Below the pieces are notes generated by a model, which saw only the letters and a program-made list of their open reading frames with translations, did no database searches and was not told the DNA's origin. Positions 19,092 to 28,503 of a stretch of DNA of 36,233 bases are shown piece by piece. Origin of the DNA: Acidocella sp. (lineage in GTDB: Bacteria > Pseudomonadota > Alphaproteobacteria > Acetobacterales > Acetobacteraceae). The stretch spans positions 1 to 36,233 of the forward strand of contig NZ_JABEVC010000190.1 in NCBI RefSeq assembly GCF_013044125.1. The letters are read 5' to 3'. Both the position numbers and the translations under genes were made by a program. Position 1 is the stretch's first letter; each line of letters begins with the position of its first letter.

Positions 19092-19399
19092 CTGCTGTGA
19101 GCAATGCCGGGGACGCTGGTCCCAAAGTTGAAGAAAAACTGTTTCAGAACCGTTACCTGGTGGATGCCGGGCGGCCGCATATTAAGGTGATCCCGGGGGC
19201 GGAGCCATCGGCGGCTTTGCGTTCGCTGGTCACCACCTGCCCGGCCGGGTGTTACAGCACCAACGATAGGGGGCAGGTCGAGATTGTCGCCGATGGCTGC
19301 ATGGAATGCGGCACCTGCCGTGTCGTTACGGCCAAGACCGGCGAGATCGAGTGGCAGTATCCGCGCGGGGGCTATGGCATCCTCTATAAGTTTGGCTGA
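19088..19399 (+). CDS. fixX: Ferredoxin-like protein FixX
   Basis: FixX is the iron-sulfur partner of FixC. The 103-residue protein has the cluster cysteines in TTCPAGCYS and [12 protein letters not shown]. It ends with the family's [16 protein letters not shown]. An in-frame GTG at 19082 exists, but ATG 19088, which overlaps the fixC stop, is the better choice. It is the fourth gene of the fix operon. Confidence 0.95.
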   Translation: MTAVSNAGDAGPKVEEKLFQNRYLVDAGRPHIKVIPGAEPSAALRSLVTTCPAGCYSTNDRGQVEIVADGCMECGTCRVVTAKTGEIEWQYPRGGYGILYKFG

Positions 19400-19412
19400 G
19401 AGTGTGGCGATC

Positions 19413-20255
19413 ATGATCTGGCCGATGACCAGTCCGGCGCTGGCCGGTCTACTGGAAGACGACATTCGCTTCGGCGATCTCACCACGCGCGCGCTGGGCA
19501 TTGGCGCCGCACCAGGGCGCATCAGCTTTGCCGCGCGCGGGGCCTTGCGGTTGTGCGGTGTGGAGGAAGCGGCGCAGATGCTGGCCGGATTGGGGGCGGA
19601 GATCACCTTCAGTGCCGTGAGCGGGGTTGACGTCGCGGCGAGCGAGCTTGTGCTGGCTGCCACAGGTCCGGCCTGCGGTCTGCATGCGGGCTGGAAGATG
19701 GCCCAGCTCGTCATGGAATTCGCCTCCGGCGTGGCGACCGAGGCAGCGGCAATTGTCGAGGCAGCAGCCGGCATCCCCGTAATGGTGACGCGCAAGTCAA
19801 CGCCGTTCACGCGGGCCCTGTCGCTCAAGGCGGCATTGGCAGGTGGCACGGAAATCCACAGGCTGGGGCTGCATGATACAATCATGATCTTCCCTGAGCA
19901 CCTGGTGTTCTTCGCCGGCGGCCTGGCGGAGGCGGTAGCCACGGCGCGCCGCCATGCGCCCGAGCGCGCGGTGATGGTGGAGGTGACGGATCAGGCCAGC
20001 GTACGCGAAGCGGCGCTGGCGGGGGCCGATGTCATCCAGTTAGAAAAATTTTCTCCCGAGGCGGCGGCTGAGGCGGTGCGCGCGGTCACGCGCCGCGCCG
20101 ATGGCCGCCCCTTCATCGCCACGGCGGGGGGCGTGAACGCGCAAAATGCGGCGGCTTATGCGGCAGCAGGCGTGGACACGATGGTCACTTCCGCGCCCTT
20201 TTCAGCGAAACCACTTGATATCAGTGTAAAAATGGAAATGGCTGCACGTGGATAG
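19413..20255 (+). CDS. modD: ModD, pyrophosphorylase-like molybdenum-utilisation protein
   Basis: The 280-residue protein matches ModD, a relative of quinolinate phosphoribosyltransferase found in molybdate gene sets. Visible features are LLEDDIRFGDLTTRALG at the start, MVTRKSTPFTRALSLKAALA, the ValGluValThr strand (MVEVTDQASVREAALAGADV), and FIATAGGVNAQNAAAYAAAG. Its substrate is not established. The start could be ATG 19413, GTG 19404 or ATG 19425. It lies 13 bases after fixX and is likely cotranscribed, which links Mo handling to the electron-supply operon. Confidence 0.85.
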   Translation: MIWPMTSPALAGLLEDDIRFGDLTTRALGIGAAPGRISFAARGALRLCGVEEAAQMLAGLGAEITFSAVSGVDVAASELVLAATGPACGLHAGWKMAQLVMEFASGVATEAAAIVEAAAGIPVMVTRKSTPFTRALSLKAALAGGTEIHRLGLHDTIMIFPEHLVFFAGGLAEAVATARRHAPERAVMVEVTDQASVREAALAGADVIQLEKFSPEAAAEAVRAVTRRADGRPFIATAGGVNAQNAAAYAAAGVDTMVTSAPFSAKPLDISVKMEMAARG

Positions 20256-20395
20256 GATTAAAACATTCCCGCCGGGGCAAGAAAATCTTGAGTTTTTAGC
20301 AAGGTTCTGCGAGGTTCGAACCAGGAGCGCCACAGTGACAGAAGTGTTTTTGCGGCCGCAGCTTGGGGGAAGCGACCTGACGTAAGGGGGTTGCT

Positions 20396-22168
<1,773 letters not shown>

Positions 22169-22172
22169 TCTT

Positions 22173-22194
22173 TCGCCATCGTCACTTGTGGCGA
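22173..22194 (+). terminator. Weak hairpin after nifA
   Basis: TCGCCA (22173-22178) pairs with TGGCGA (22189-22194) around a 10-base loop, just after the nifA stop. It has no T run, so termination is doubtful. Confidence 0.25.
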
Positions 22195-22286
22195 TGATGC
22201 GTGTTCGATACCATGCGGACACAGGCTTGGCGCCTTTCCGTCAAGCCTTGTTGTATTATAGCTACTTCGGCAAACAGAGGTGAATC

Positions 22287-22493
22287 ATGAAGCTGAGTGC
22301 ACGCAATATCATTCCGGGCAAAATCGTTAGCATCACCAAGGGCGCGACCACCTCTCACATCAAAATTGAGATCGCCCCCGGGCAGATGGTCACCTCCTCC
22401 ATTACCAATGAATCGGTTGAGGATCTCGCCCTTGCCATTGGTGATGAAGTGAGCGCGATCATCAAATCCTCTGACGTGATCATCGGCAAGTAA
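22287..22493 (+). CDS. Molbindin (Mop-domain molybdate-binding protein)
   Basis: This 68-residue protein is a single Mop domain: MKLSARNIIPGKIVSITKGA, then a beta-rich segment with TSSITNESVEDLALAIGDEV and the ending IIKSSDVIIGK. Such proteins form hexamers that bind molybdate in the cytoplasm, for storage or sensing. GAGGTG lies upstream of the ATG. It stands alone between nifA and the fdxN control region and complements modABC and modD for Mo supply. Confidence 0.94.
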   Translation: MKLSARNIIPGKIVSITKGATTSHIKIEIAPGQMVTSSITNESVEDLALAIGDEVSAIIKSSDVIIGK

Positions 22494-22497
22494 GCCG

Positions 22498-22674
22498 TCA
22501 CGCCTCGGCACGCTGGAGTGCAGGACGGTAAAGTCTGCCCCAGCGCATCATACCCTCCCACCATCGCCCCGCCACATCATTGCGGCACAGCGGCATGGCG
22601 TCATAGCCGCCGCTGAAGTCCTGCCGATCGGGGAGATTTTTCCGCGGCACGGCGGTCAGTACGGGTTGTGCCAC
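22498..22674 (-). CDS. Possible small protein or gene remnant, minus strand
   Basis: In the 476-base gap 22494-22969 the minus strand holds a 58-codon frame from GTG 22674. It contains the protein-like stretch DFSGGYDAMPLCRNDVAGRW and ends RLYRPALQRAEA. A different minus-strand frame just upstream reads MRAEISYAVLSGTTRTDRR, so the two may be pieces of one frameshifted gene. I do not recognise the family. No good ribosome-binding site is seen. The rest of the gap (about 22750-22969) is the fdxN control region. Confidence 0.3.
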   Translation of the reverse strand: MAQPVLTAVPRKNLPDRQDFSGGYDAMPLCRNDVAGRWWEGMMRWGRLYRPALQRAEA

Positions 22675-22755
22675 TCAGCACGGCATAGGAAATTTCGGCG
22701 CGCATGCCGTGTCCCTGCGCTTCCTGACTGCTGAATTTATCATGTATGTCTCCTG

Positions 22756-22771
22756 TGTCGGCTTTACGACA
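22756..22771 (+). promoter_or_regulatory. NifA upstream activating site (fdxN operon)
   Basis: TGTCGGCTTTACGACA fits TGT-N4-T-N5-ACA and the extended TGTCG/CGACA palindrome. It lies about 145 bases before the -24 element. Confidence 0.82.
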
Positions 22772-22912
22772 AGATGCGCCCGACAAGCGTCCCGCGCGGA
22801 GAATCCCCAGCAACTGGCGTGCCACTGTCCTGTAATGCCCGGCGGCGTCGCAAAACCGACGGTGTTTGTCGCGGCGCCGCCATTTTTGTAGCCCGGCGGC
22901 GGGCTTCAGGAA

Positions 22913-22928
22913 TGGCACGCGGTTTGCT
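22913..22928 (+). promoter_or_regulatory. Sigma-54 promoter of fdxN-nifT-SIR2
   Basis: TGGCACGCGGTTTGCT matches the -24/-12 consensus, with GG at 22914-22915 and GC at 22926-22927. Its core TGGCACGCGGTTTGC is identical to that of the nifB promoter at 24295. Confidence 0.93.
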
Positions 22929-22969
22929 GATAGCCGGGTAGAACATGTCTTACCGGAAGGAGTCCGACA

Positions 22970-23164
22970 ATGGCCTACAAGATTATCGCCTCGCAATGCA
23001 CCGGCTGCTCGGCCTGCGAGTTTGAATGTCCCAATACCGCCATTTCGATGAAGGGCGACACTTTCATCATCAACCCCAAAAAATGCACCGAGTGCAAGGA
23101 TCATTTTGATTCGCCTAAATGCGCCGAGGTCTGCCCCGTCGATAATACCTGCGTGCCGGCGTGA
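22970..23164 (+). CDS. fdxN: 2[4Fe-4S] ferredoxin FdxN (copy 1)
   Basis: The 64-residue ferredoxin has C10-X2-C13-X2-C16-X3-C20-P in the first motif and C39-X2-C42-X8-C51-X3-C55-P in the second, with an extra Cys at 61. The longer loop in motif 2 is the Allochromatium type common among nif ferredoxins. FdxN-type proteins serve as electron donors to nitrogenase or to NifB. It begins the sigma-54 operon and overlaps nifT by GTGA. A paralogue lies at 25948, directly after nifB. Confidence 0.94.
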   Translation: MAYKIIASQCTGCSACEFECPNTAISMKGDTFIINPKKCTECKDHFDSPKCAEVCPVDNTCVPA

Positions 23165-23376
23165 AGGTGATGATCCGGCGTTCGCTGGACACCGGGCTGT
23201 GCATCTATGTGCCCAAAAAGGATCTTGAGGAGCCCATCGTCGAGGTGGAGCGCGAGAGTCTGTGGGGTGGCTGGGTGCGTGTGGCCAATGGCTGGGTGCT
23301 CGACCTGCCGGACATGCCAGCAGATACGCGCCTGCCCATTACCGTAAATGCGCGCAAGCGCGGCGAGGAGGAATAA
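23161..23376 (+). CDS. nifT: NifT/FixU family protein
   Basis: The 71-residue protein starts [20 protein letters not shown] and includes [20 protein letters not shown], which matches NifT/FixU. GTG 23161 is taken as the start because the family begins MKVMIRR; ATG 23170 would drop three conserved residues. It overlaps the fdxN stop. NifT is widely conserved in nif clusters, but its function is unknown and mutants have little phenotype. Confidence 0.92.
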   Translation: MKVMIRRSLDTGLCIYVPKKDLEEPIVEVERESLWGGWVRVANGWVLDLPDMPADTRLPITVNARKRGEEE

Positions 23377-23377
23377 A

Positions 23378-24226
23378 ATGAGTGCAGCGCTTGATACATT
23401 TGCCAAAGCGCGCACCGCATTGCGCACTATCGCGGAATTGCTGAAAACCGGCAGCGCCGTGCCCTATCTGGGGCCAGCCGTGGCGCAAGGCGCCCCCGGC
23501 CGGCGCACACCTGAAGCGCTGGCCGCGTTCCTTGGCACCAAAGTGGCGTTGCCGCGCCGGGCGAAAGGAAATGTCTGGGCGGCAGCGCAGCACATTGAGA
23601 GCTATAAGCACCGCAATACGGTGACAGCACTGATGAACGAGGCCTTCGCAGCCCCGGTGCCGCCGGCGCCGCTGCACAGCGCGCTGGCGCAGCTTAACCT
23701 GCCCCTGATTGTGGAAAGCTGGTATGACGACGCCATGCGTTCAGCCCTGGCAGGGCTGGATAATTGGGGCGAGGTCCAGGGCATCACGCGCGCTGGCATC
23801 GGCGAAGATCGTTGGTTCCGCTTTTATAATGCCGCGGGTGAGGCGACCTGCGCGACGCAGGCCGCAGAGTGGACGACGCTGCTTTACCGCCCGCATGGCG
23901 GTGTCACGCCCGCGCGTAACTATCTCATTTCCGATGCCGATTATGTCGAGGTGCTGACCGAGATCGACATCCAGACCCCGATCCCCGAGGAGGTGAGGCA
24001 CCGCCGCGCCGGGCGCAGCTTTCTGTTTCTCGGCTGCCGCTTCCACGACCAGATGCTGCGCTCCTACGCGCGCCAGATTATGAAGCGCAGCACCGCCACG
24101 CATTACGCGCTGCTGCCGGAGGGCGAGATCACGCGCAACGAAAGCCGCTTCCTGACCGAACAAGGCATTATCCCCGTGACGCTGCCATTCAACGATGCCA
24201 TTTCGGAACTTTTGTCCTGTCTGTGA
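23378..24226 (+). CDS. SIR2-like domain protein associated with nif
   Basis: The 282-residue protein resembles the SIR2-like family: AVPYLGPAVAQGAP near residue 30, VWAAAQHIESYKHRNTVTAL, then LPLIVESWYDDAMRSAL and a late FLFLGCRFHDQMLRSYARQI. The G-X-G type nucleotide-binding start is weak (LGPAV). Related genes are seen next to nifB in proteobacterial nif clusters, as I recall, but the role is unknown. GAGGAGGAA lies just before ATG 23378. The frame continues upstream to 23348 inside nifT. It is last in the fdxN operon. Confidence 0.8.
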   Translation: MSAALDTFAKARTALRTIAELLKTGSAVPYLGPAVAQGAPGRRTPEALAAFLGTKVALPRRAKGNVWAAAQHIESYKHRNTVTALMNEAFAAPVPPAPLHSALAQLNLPLIVESWYDDAMRSALAGLDNWGEVQGITRAGIGEDRWFRFYNAAGEATCATQAAEWTTLLYRPHGGVTPARNYLISDADYVEVLTEIDIQTPIPEEVRHRRAGRSFLFLGCRFHDQMLRSYARQIMKRSTATHYALLPEGEITRNESRFLTEQGIIPVTLPFNDAISELLSCL

Positions 24227-24242
24227 CGTCGTGTTCTTGACA
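24227..24242 (+). promoter_or_regulatory. Degenerate NifA site before nifB
   Basis: CGTCGTGTTCTTGACA differs from TGT-N4-T-N5-ACA at one base. It lies only about 54 bases before the nifB -24 element. Confidence 0.35.
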
Positions 24243-24294
24243 CCGTTCCATGTCTGAAAGACCGCAGATCGTTGGAAAATCAAGGCATGTTCGT

Positions 24295-24310
24295 TGGCAC
24301 GCGGTTTGCA
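24295..24310 (+). promoter_or_regulatory. Sigma-54 promoter of the nifB operon
   Basis: TGGCACGCGGTTTGCA matches the consensus perfectly, with GG at 24296-24297 and GC at 24308-24309. It fixes the nifB start as downstream of the in-frame ATG at 24272. Confidence 0.93.
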
Positions 24311-24385
24311 AGGTTTGTTGCGGGACGTGTATCCACGGTCGCCGGAGCAGAAATGCCCGGCGGCAACCAACAGCAAGGAGCCGAC

Positions 24386-25933
24386 ATGGTTGAGATGATC
24401 GCGCAGACTTCCAGCCCTAACATTGATGCAGTGATACAACAGGTGGCCGGGCATAAGGGATGTGGCACCACCGCCAATTCCGGCAAGGCGAGTTGCGGCT
24501 CCGCCGCCGGGCAAGGCGATCTGCCCGCCGCGATTTGGGAAAAGGTGAAGAACCACCCTTGCTATTCCGAGGAGGCGCATCACCATTTCGCGCGCATGCA
24601 TGTTGCTGTGGCGCCGGCCTGCAATATCCAGTGCAATTACTGCAACCGCAAATATGATTGCGCCAACGAATCCCGCCCTGGCGTCGTCAGCGAGAAACTG
24701 ACGCCCGCGCAGGCCGCGAAGAAAGTCGTCGCCGTGGCCTCGGTGATTCCGCAGATGACCGTGCTGGGCATCGCCGGCCCGGGCGACCCGCTGGCCAACC
24801 CGGCCAAAACCTTCGAGACTTTCGGGCTGGTGGCTCAGGGCGCGCCGGATATCAAATTATGCCTCTCCACCAACGGCCTGATGCTTCCCGAATACGTGGA
24901 CCGCATCGCGCAGTACAACATCGGCCACGTCACCATCACCATCAACATGGTGGATCCCGAAATCGGCGCGAGAATTTATCCATGGATTTTCTACAATCAC
25001 AAGCGCTACACGGGTGTTGAGGCTGCGCGCATCCTCACAGATCATCAGCTCCGCGGGCTGGAGATGCTCACCGCGCGCGGCATTCTGTGCAAGGTCAACT
25101 CGGTGATGATCCCGGGCATCAACGACAAGCATCTTATCGAGGTCAACAAGGCGGTAAAATCGCGTGGCGCCTTCCTGCACAACATCATGCCGCTCATCTC
25201 CGCGCCGGAACACGGCACTGTATTCGGCCTGAACGGCCAGCGCGGCCCGAGCGCGCAGGAGCTGAAGGCTCTGCAAGATGACTGTCAGGGCGAGATGAAC
25301 ATGATGCGCCATTGCCGCCAGTGCCGCGCTGATGCGGTAGGGCTGCTGGGCGAGGATCGCTCGGCCGAATTCACCACCGACAAGATCATGGCGATGGACG
25401 TGACTTACGATCTCGACGCCCGCCGCGTCTATCAGGAGGCTGTCGAGGAGGAGCGCCAGGCGAAGTCCGCCGCCAAGCATGAGGAGCTGTCCAAGCTCGC
25501 CGGCGAGGAGAGCGATATTTCCCTGCTCGTCGCCGTGGCCACCAAGGGTTCCGGGCTCATCAACGAACATTTTGGCCATGCCAAGGAGTTCCAGATTTAC
25601 GAGCTCTCCACCTCGGGCGCCAAATTTGCCGGGCATCGCCGCGTCGATATGTATTGTCAGGGCGGTTATGGCGAAGAGGATACACTGGATACGGTGATCC
25701 ACGCCATTAACGATTGCCATGCCGTATTTGTCGCTAAAATAGGCGGCTGCCCAAAGGCGGACCTCACCGCTGCGGGGATCGAGGCGGTGGATGGCTACGC
25801 GCATGAGTTCATCGAGAAATCCGCGCTCGTCTGGTTCAAGAAGTATCTGGCGAAAGTGGCGAGCGGCGGGATCAAGCATGTCAACCGTGGCGATGCGCAG
25901 ATCCGCCAGGGCGCGCTCATCTCCGCCGCATAG
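24386..25933 (+). CDS. nifB: FeMo-cofactor biosynthesis protein NifB (radical SAM)
   Basis: NifB makes the carbide-containing 8Fe precursor (NifB-co) of FeMo-cofactor. The 515-residue protein has the radical-SAM motif C79-X3-C83-X2-C86 in [17 protein letters not shown]. Further cluster cysteines are in [20 protein letters not shown]-terminal NifX-like domain (about residues 380-515) begins [23 protein letters not shown] 24386 has AAGGAG 5 bases upstream and lies after the sigma-54 promoter. It leads an operon running through the ferredoxin, LRV and nifZ genes. Confidence 0.97.
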   Translation: MVEMIAQTSSPNIDAVIQQVAGHKGCGTTANSGKASCGSAAGQGDLPAAIWEKVKNHPCYSEEAHHHFARMHVAVAPACNIQCNYCNRKYDCANESRPGVVSEKLTPAQAAKKVVAVASVIPQMTVLGIAGPGDPLANPAKTFETFGLVAQGAPDIKLCLSTNGLMLPEYVDRIAQYNIGHVTITINMVDPEIGARIYPWIFYNHKRYTGVEAARILTDHQLRGLEMLTARGILCKVNSVMIPGINDKHLIEVNKAVKSRGAFLHNIMPLISAPEHGTVFGLNGQRGPSAQELKALQDDCQGEMNMMRHCRQCRADAVGLLGEDRSAEFTTDKIMAMDVTYDLDARRVYQEAVEEERQAKSAAKHEELSKLAGEESDISLLVAVATKGSGLINEHFGHAKEFQIYELSTSGAKFAGHRRVDMYCQGGYGEEDTLDTVIHAINDCHAVFVAKIGGCPKADLTAAGIEAVDGYAHEFIEKSALVWFKKYLAKVASGGIKHVNRGDAQIRQGALISAA

Positions 25934-25947
25934 GAAGGGACAAAGAT

Positions 25948-26172
25948 ATGGCCTACAAAATTGTCGCCTCACAATGCACTGGCTGTTCGGCCTGCGAGGC
26001 GGAATGTCCCAATGCCGCGATCAGGGAGAAGGGCGGCACCTTCATCATCGACCCGAAGAAATGCACGGAATGCATCGGCTATTTCGAGACCGCGCAATGC
26101 GTCGCGGTCTGCCCGGTGGACGATACCTGCGTCATCGACAATTCCTACCCGCGTTATCAGCCGAAGGCGTAA
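25948..26172 (+). CDS. 2[4Fe-4S] ferredoxin, FdxN-like (copy 2)
   Basis: The 74-residue ferredoxin is clearly paralogous to the one at 22970: both start MAYKI(I/V)[11 protein letters not shown] and share PKKCTEC and CPVD(N/D)TC. It has C-X2-C-X2-C-X3-C-P and C-X2-C-X8-C-X3-C-P motifs plus an eleven-residue tail ending PRYQPKA. Position right after nifB suggests it feeds electrons to NifB's cluster reactions. AAGGGAC precedes the start. Confidence 0.93.
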   Translation: MAYKIVASQCTGCSACEAECPNAAIREKGGTFIIDPKKCTECIGYFETAQCVAVCPVDDTCVIDNSYPRYQPKA

Positions 26173-26176
26173 CATC

Positions 26177-26579
26177 ATGAATCTGACCATCACGCCAAAG
26201 GCGCAGAAATTCATCCGCTTCAGGCTCCTGGCCGATGGCGGGCCAGGGGCAGGGTTCAGCCGGGCAGTTACACCGGGTGGCTGCTCGGGGCTGAACGCCG
26301 AGATCGCGGTGTGGGCCGCTCCCGCCGAGGGCGAGGCCGGGCTCGAGCTTGCCGGAATTACGATGTTCCTCAATGCCGAGAGCCCCATGCTGCAGGATGG
26401 CGCCACGCTTCTTCCTGTTCTCGCTCAAAGTCTATGCCTATCTGCGCATGCGTGTGGGCGATTTGGCCGATGGCTGCCTGGCCTTGGAGAAACTTCTAGA
26501 ACTCGACCTCTTGGATAAGATCGGCGCACAGGTGCTGCTGGATGTCCTGGCACGGGCGGAGGAGGCCGAGGATGACTGA
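26177..26579 (+). pseudogene. Chimeric remnant: HesB-like start joined out of frame to a TPR-like C-terminus
   Basis: From ATG 26177 the frame encodes a HesB/IscA-like start (MNLTITPKAQKFIRFRLLAD, then TPGGCSGLNAEIAVW) through ESPMLQDGATL. It then turns into unrelated residues up to 26518. From about 26405 another frame reads FSLKVYAYLRMRVGDLADG, then LALEKLLELDLLDKIGAQVL, ending in the TGA 26577-26579. The second part looks like the end of the TPR-type protein that sits beside hesB and LRV genes in other nifB operons. The simplest reading is a deletion that fused two neighbouring genes. The HesB part lacks its C-terminal Cys pair and is unlikely to function. Confidence 0.75.
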
Positions 26580-27312
26580 TATCGACCAAGCCCTCGACTG
26601 GCGCAGCAATGCCGTGGACTGCACCACATGCCCGCAGCACGGCCAGGCCAGATGCGGCCTGCTGCGCGCCTGCGTGCAGGACCGTTACGCCAGGCGCATC
26701 GACCGCTTTTTCGACTGGAATCCGGCGCTGGCCAATTTCTATCTGGACCATCCGCATTTCGAAGTGCGTGCCATCGCGGCCAAGCATGCCGACATCTTCC
26801 GCTTGCCGCCGCTGCTGGAGGCTGAGGATGAAACCGTGCGCTGGAACGCGGCGCGGCGTCTGCCCGAGAGGCATTGCCTGAAGCTGCGCAACGACCCGCA
26901 CCGCGAAGTGCGCATCCGCGTGGCGACACGGCTGGAGGGCGCGGATCTGGCGCCCATGCTCTGGGATCCTGATTATTACGTGCGCCTGGTGGCCGCGTGG
27001 CGCGTGCCGCCGGCGCTGTTGCTCAGTCTTATCCAAGACCCCGAAGCCGAGGTCAGGCGGGTTGCTGCGTCGCGTCTGCCGGTGGAGCATCTCCTGCTGC
27101 TGGCTGCCGACCCCGATGAGCTGGTGCGCCGCGAAGTGGCGCAGCGTTTGCCGGCCGACCTGCTGGTCCAGTTGCGCGCCGATGCAAGCTGGCGCGTGCG
27201 GCTGGAAGTGGCGCAACGTGGTCCGCGCGCCGCAGCTGCCGAACTGGCCGGCGATCCCGACCCGCTAGTGGCCGAGACCGCACAACAACGGATGCTGGCG
27301 GCGGTGTCATGA
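26572..27312 (+). CDS. LRV-type [4Fe-4S] leucine-rich repeat variant protein
   Basis: The 246-residue protein has an N-terminal cysteine cluster C17, C20, C28, C34 (VDCTTCPQHGQARCGLLRAC) that in Azotobacter LRV protein binds a [4Fe-4S] cluster. About seven helical LRV repeats of roughly 24 residues follow, for example DPHREVRIRVATRLEGADLA and DPEAEVRRVAASRLPVEHLL. It is usual in nifB operons and of unknown function, perhaps a protein-protein or maturation factor. ATG 26572 overlaps the upstream remnant's stop. Confidence 0.88.
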   Translation: MTDIDQALDWRSNAVDCTTCPQHGQARCGLLRACVQDRYARRIDRFFDWNPALANFYLDHPHFEVRAIAAKHADIFRLPPLLEAEDETVRWNAARRLPERHCLKLRNDPHREVRIRVATRLEGADLAPMLWDPDYYVRLVAAWRVPPALLLSLIQDPEAEVRRVAASRLPVEHLLLLAADPDELVRREVAQRLPADLLVQLRADASWRVRLEVAQRGPRAAAAELAGDPDPLVAETAQQRMLAAVS

Positions 27313-27629
27313 CCAACATTGTGCGCGACAGCGACGAGGTTGAACTCTCCAGCCCGCCTGCCTTCAATTATGGAGAGAAGGTCCGCTCGCGCCGCGTCAT
27401 CCGCAATGACGGCACGTATCCCGGCAAGGAGATCGGGGAGCAATTGGTAAAGAAGGGCGAAGAAGGTTTCGTTGTCAGCATCGGGACATTCCTGCAGCAA
27501 TTCTACATTTACGGTGTCGAATTCACGACCTCGGGGCATCGCGTCGGCATGAAGCGGCGTGAACTGGAACCCGTCCGCCCCATTAGCGATGACGACGACA
27601 TCCCCTTGCCCGGAAGGAACCGCACATGA
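27309..27629 (+). CDS. nifZ: NifZ (copy 1)
   Basis: NifZ helps form the second P-cluster of the MoFe protein. The 106-residue product has the core FNYGEKVRSRRVIRNDGTYP, then GEEGFVVSIGTFLQQFYIYG and VEFTTSGHRVGMKRRELEP. It overlaps the LRV gene by ATGA and the second nifZ by 4 bases. Confidence 0.93.
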   Translation: MTNIVRDSDEVELSSPPAFNYGEKVRSRRVIRNDGTYPGKEIGEQLVKKGEEGFVVSIGTFLQQFYIYGVEFTTSGHRVGMKRRELEPVRPISDDDDIPLPGRNRT

Positions 27630-27865
27630 TCGAACCGCGCGTACCCAAATATGGCTGGGGCCAGCCTGTGCTGGCCGCAGAAGATCTTTTCAACGATGGC
27701 AGCTTTCCCGGTGCCGAGGCAGGAGCAAAGCTGGTCGAGGTGAGCGAGCGTGGCGAGATTGTGAATGTCGGCACCCATGTGGATGCCAACCTCCCGATCT
27801 ATCTGGTAGAATTTTCCGGCAACCGCGTGGTGGGCTGCCTGGAAGAGGAAATCTCCCCGGTTTAG
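27626..27865 (+). CDS. NifZ-domain protein (copy 2)
   Basis: This 79-residue protein is a second, shorter NifZ domain: PKYGWGQPVLAAEDLFNDGS, then GEIVNVGTHVDANLPIYLVE and FSGNRVVGCLEEEISPV. It overlaps copy 1 by ATGA. Tandem nifZ domains, fused or separate, occur in other proteobacteria, so the pair may act as one functional unit. Confidence 0.88.
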   Translation: MIEPRVPKYGWGQPVLAAEDLFNDGSFPGAEAGAKLVEVSERGEIVNVGTHVDANLPIYLVEFSGNRVVGCLEEEISPV

Positions 27866-27867
27866 CC

Positions 27868-28191
27868 ATGGCGCCGCATCCCAACGAATTTGACCAGCAC
27901 CGCATCGAGCGCGCATTGGCGCGGCGCGTGCGCTACCGCTATGTGGCGCCGCGTGTGGTGGCGGAAGCGGGTGGCTACAAGGTGGAAAGCCCATGCTGCT
28001 CACGCAATGTCGATACCGAGGGAGACGTCATCGACATCGCTCTGATCCAATATGATGCAGCCGAGCGCCTATGGTGCCTGTCGCGCAAGAACCACAAAGC
28101 GGGTGAATGGCTGCTCGTGAATGTGTTCGGCACGCTGCACGAATTGTTGGCGGTGCTGACCGAGGATGCCAGTCGGAAATTTTGGCAGTGA
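27868..28191 (+). CDS. DUF3024 domain protein
   Basis: The 107-residue protein begins MAPHPNEFDQHRIERALARR and continues with GGYKVESPCCSRNVDTEGDV and IDIALIQYD. This matches DUF3024-type proteins as I recall them, often encoded after nifZ. The CC pair and several His residues could bind metal; function is unknown. ATG 27868 starts 2 bases after the nifZ copy 2 stop. Its 3' end contains the next sigma-54 promoter. Confidence 0.8.
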   Translation: MAPHPNEFDQHRIERALARRVRYRYVAPRVVAEAGGYKVESPCCSRNVDTEGDVIDIALIQYDAAERLWCLSRKNHKAGEWLLVNVFGTLHELLAVLTEDASRKFWQ

Positions 28192-28198
28192 ACTTGCA
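28183..28198 (+). promoter_or_regulatory. Sigma-54 promoter before the DUF6129-like gene
   Basis: TGGCAGTGAACTTGCA has GG (28184-28185), GC (28196-28197) and a 10-base spacer. It overlaps the DUF3024 stop codon. No TGT-N10-ACA site was found in the preceding 180 bases. Confidence 0.8.
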
Positions 28199-28236
28199 TT
28201 GTCAGGTTTGAGACTTCGCTCGAAAGGGACAACCGT

Positions 28237-28503
28237 ATGGCCGTGAGCGCCGATGACCTTGCCGCGATTGATCGCGCGCTGGCGAACGCCGCTGGTGTGG
28301 CGGAGACCCTGACGAAGCTGCGCGAAGCCTTTCCGTATCTGCGCTGGCTCTCCTGCGATGCCGACGACGTGACGGAGGAGCCGTTCCGCAGCTACGCGCA
28401 GGCGGATTTGCATTTCCTCGACTGCTCGAATCATTGCGTGCATGTGGTGGCGGATGCCGCCCAGGCCAGCGGCGTGCTGCTGGCGCAGCGGAGGGGCGCT
28501 TGA
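28237..28503 (+). CDS. DUF6129-like nif-associated small protein
   Basis: The 88-residue protein has no motif I can assign to a function. ALANAAGVAETLTKLREAFP is a helical start; PYLRWLSCDADDVTEEPFRS and LDCSNHCVHVVADAAQASGV follow, the latter with a C-X3-C that might bind metal. I recall this type as DUF6129, found beside nif genes, but the label is tentative. It follows its own sigma-54 promoter and overlaps the next gene by TTGA. Confidence 0.7.
   Translation: MAVSADDLAAIDRALANAAGVAETLTKLREAFPYLRWLSCDADDVTEEPFRSYAQADLHFLDCSNHCVHVVADAAQASGVLLAQRRGA

Noticed and set aside
20279-20297. Short hairpin followed by AGTTTTT after modD
   Set aside because: The stem is only five A/T-rich pairs, too weak to call a terminator.
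20288-20302. TTGAG-N5-AGCAA before nifA, resembling an FNR/FixK box
   Set aside because: The spacer is five bases instead of four and both half-sites deviate from TTGAT/ATCAA.
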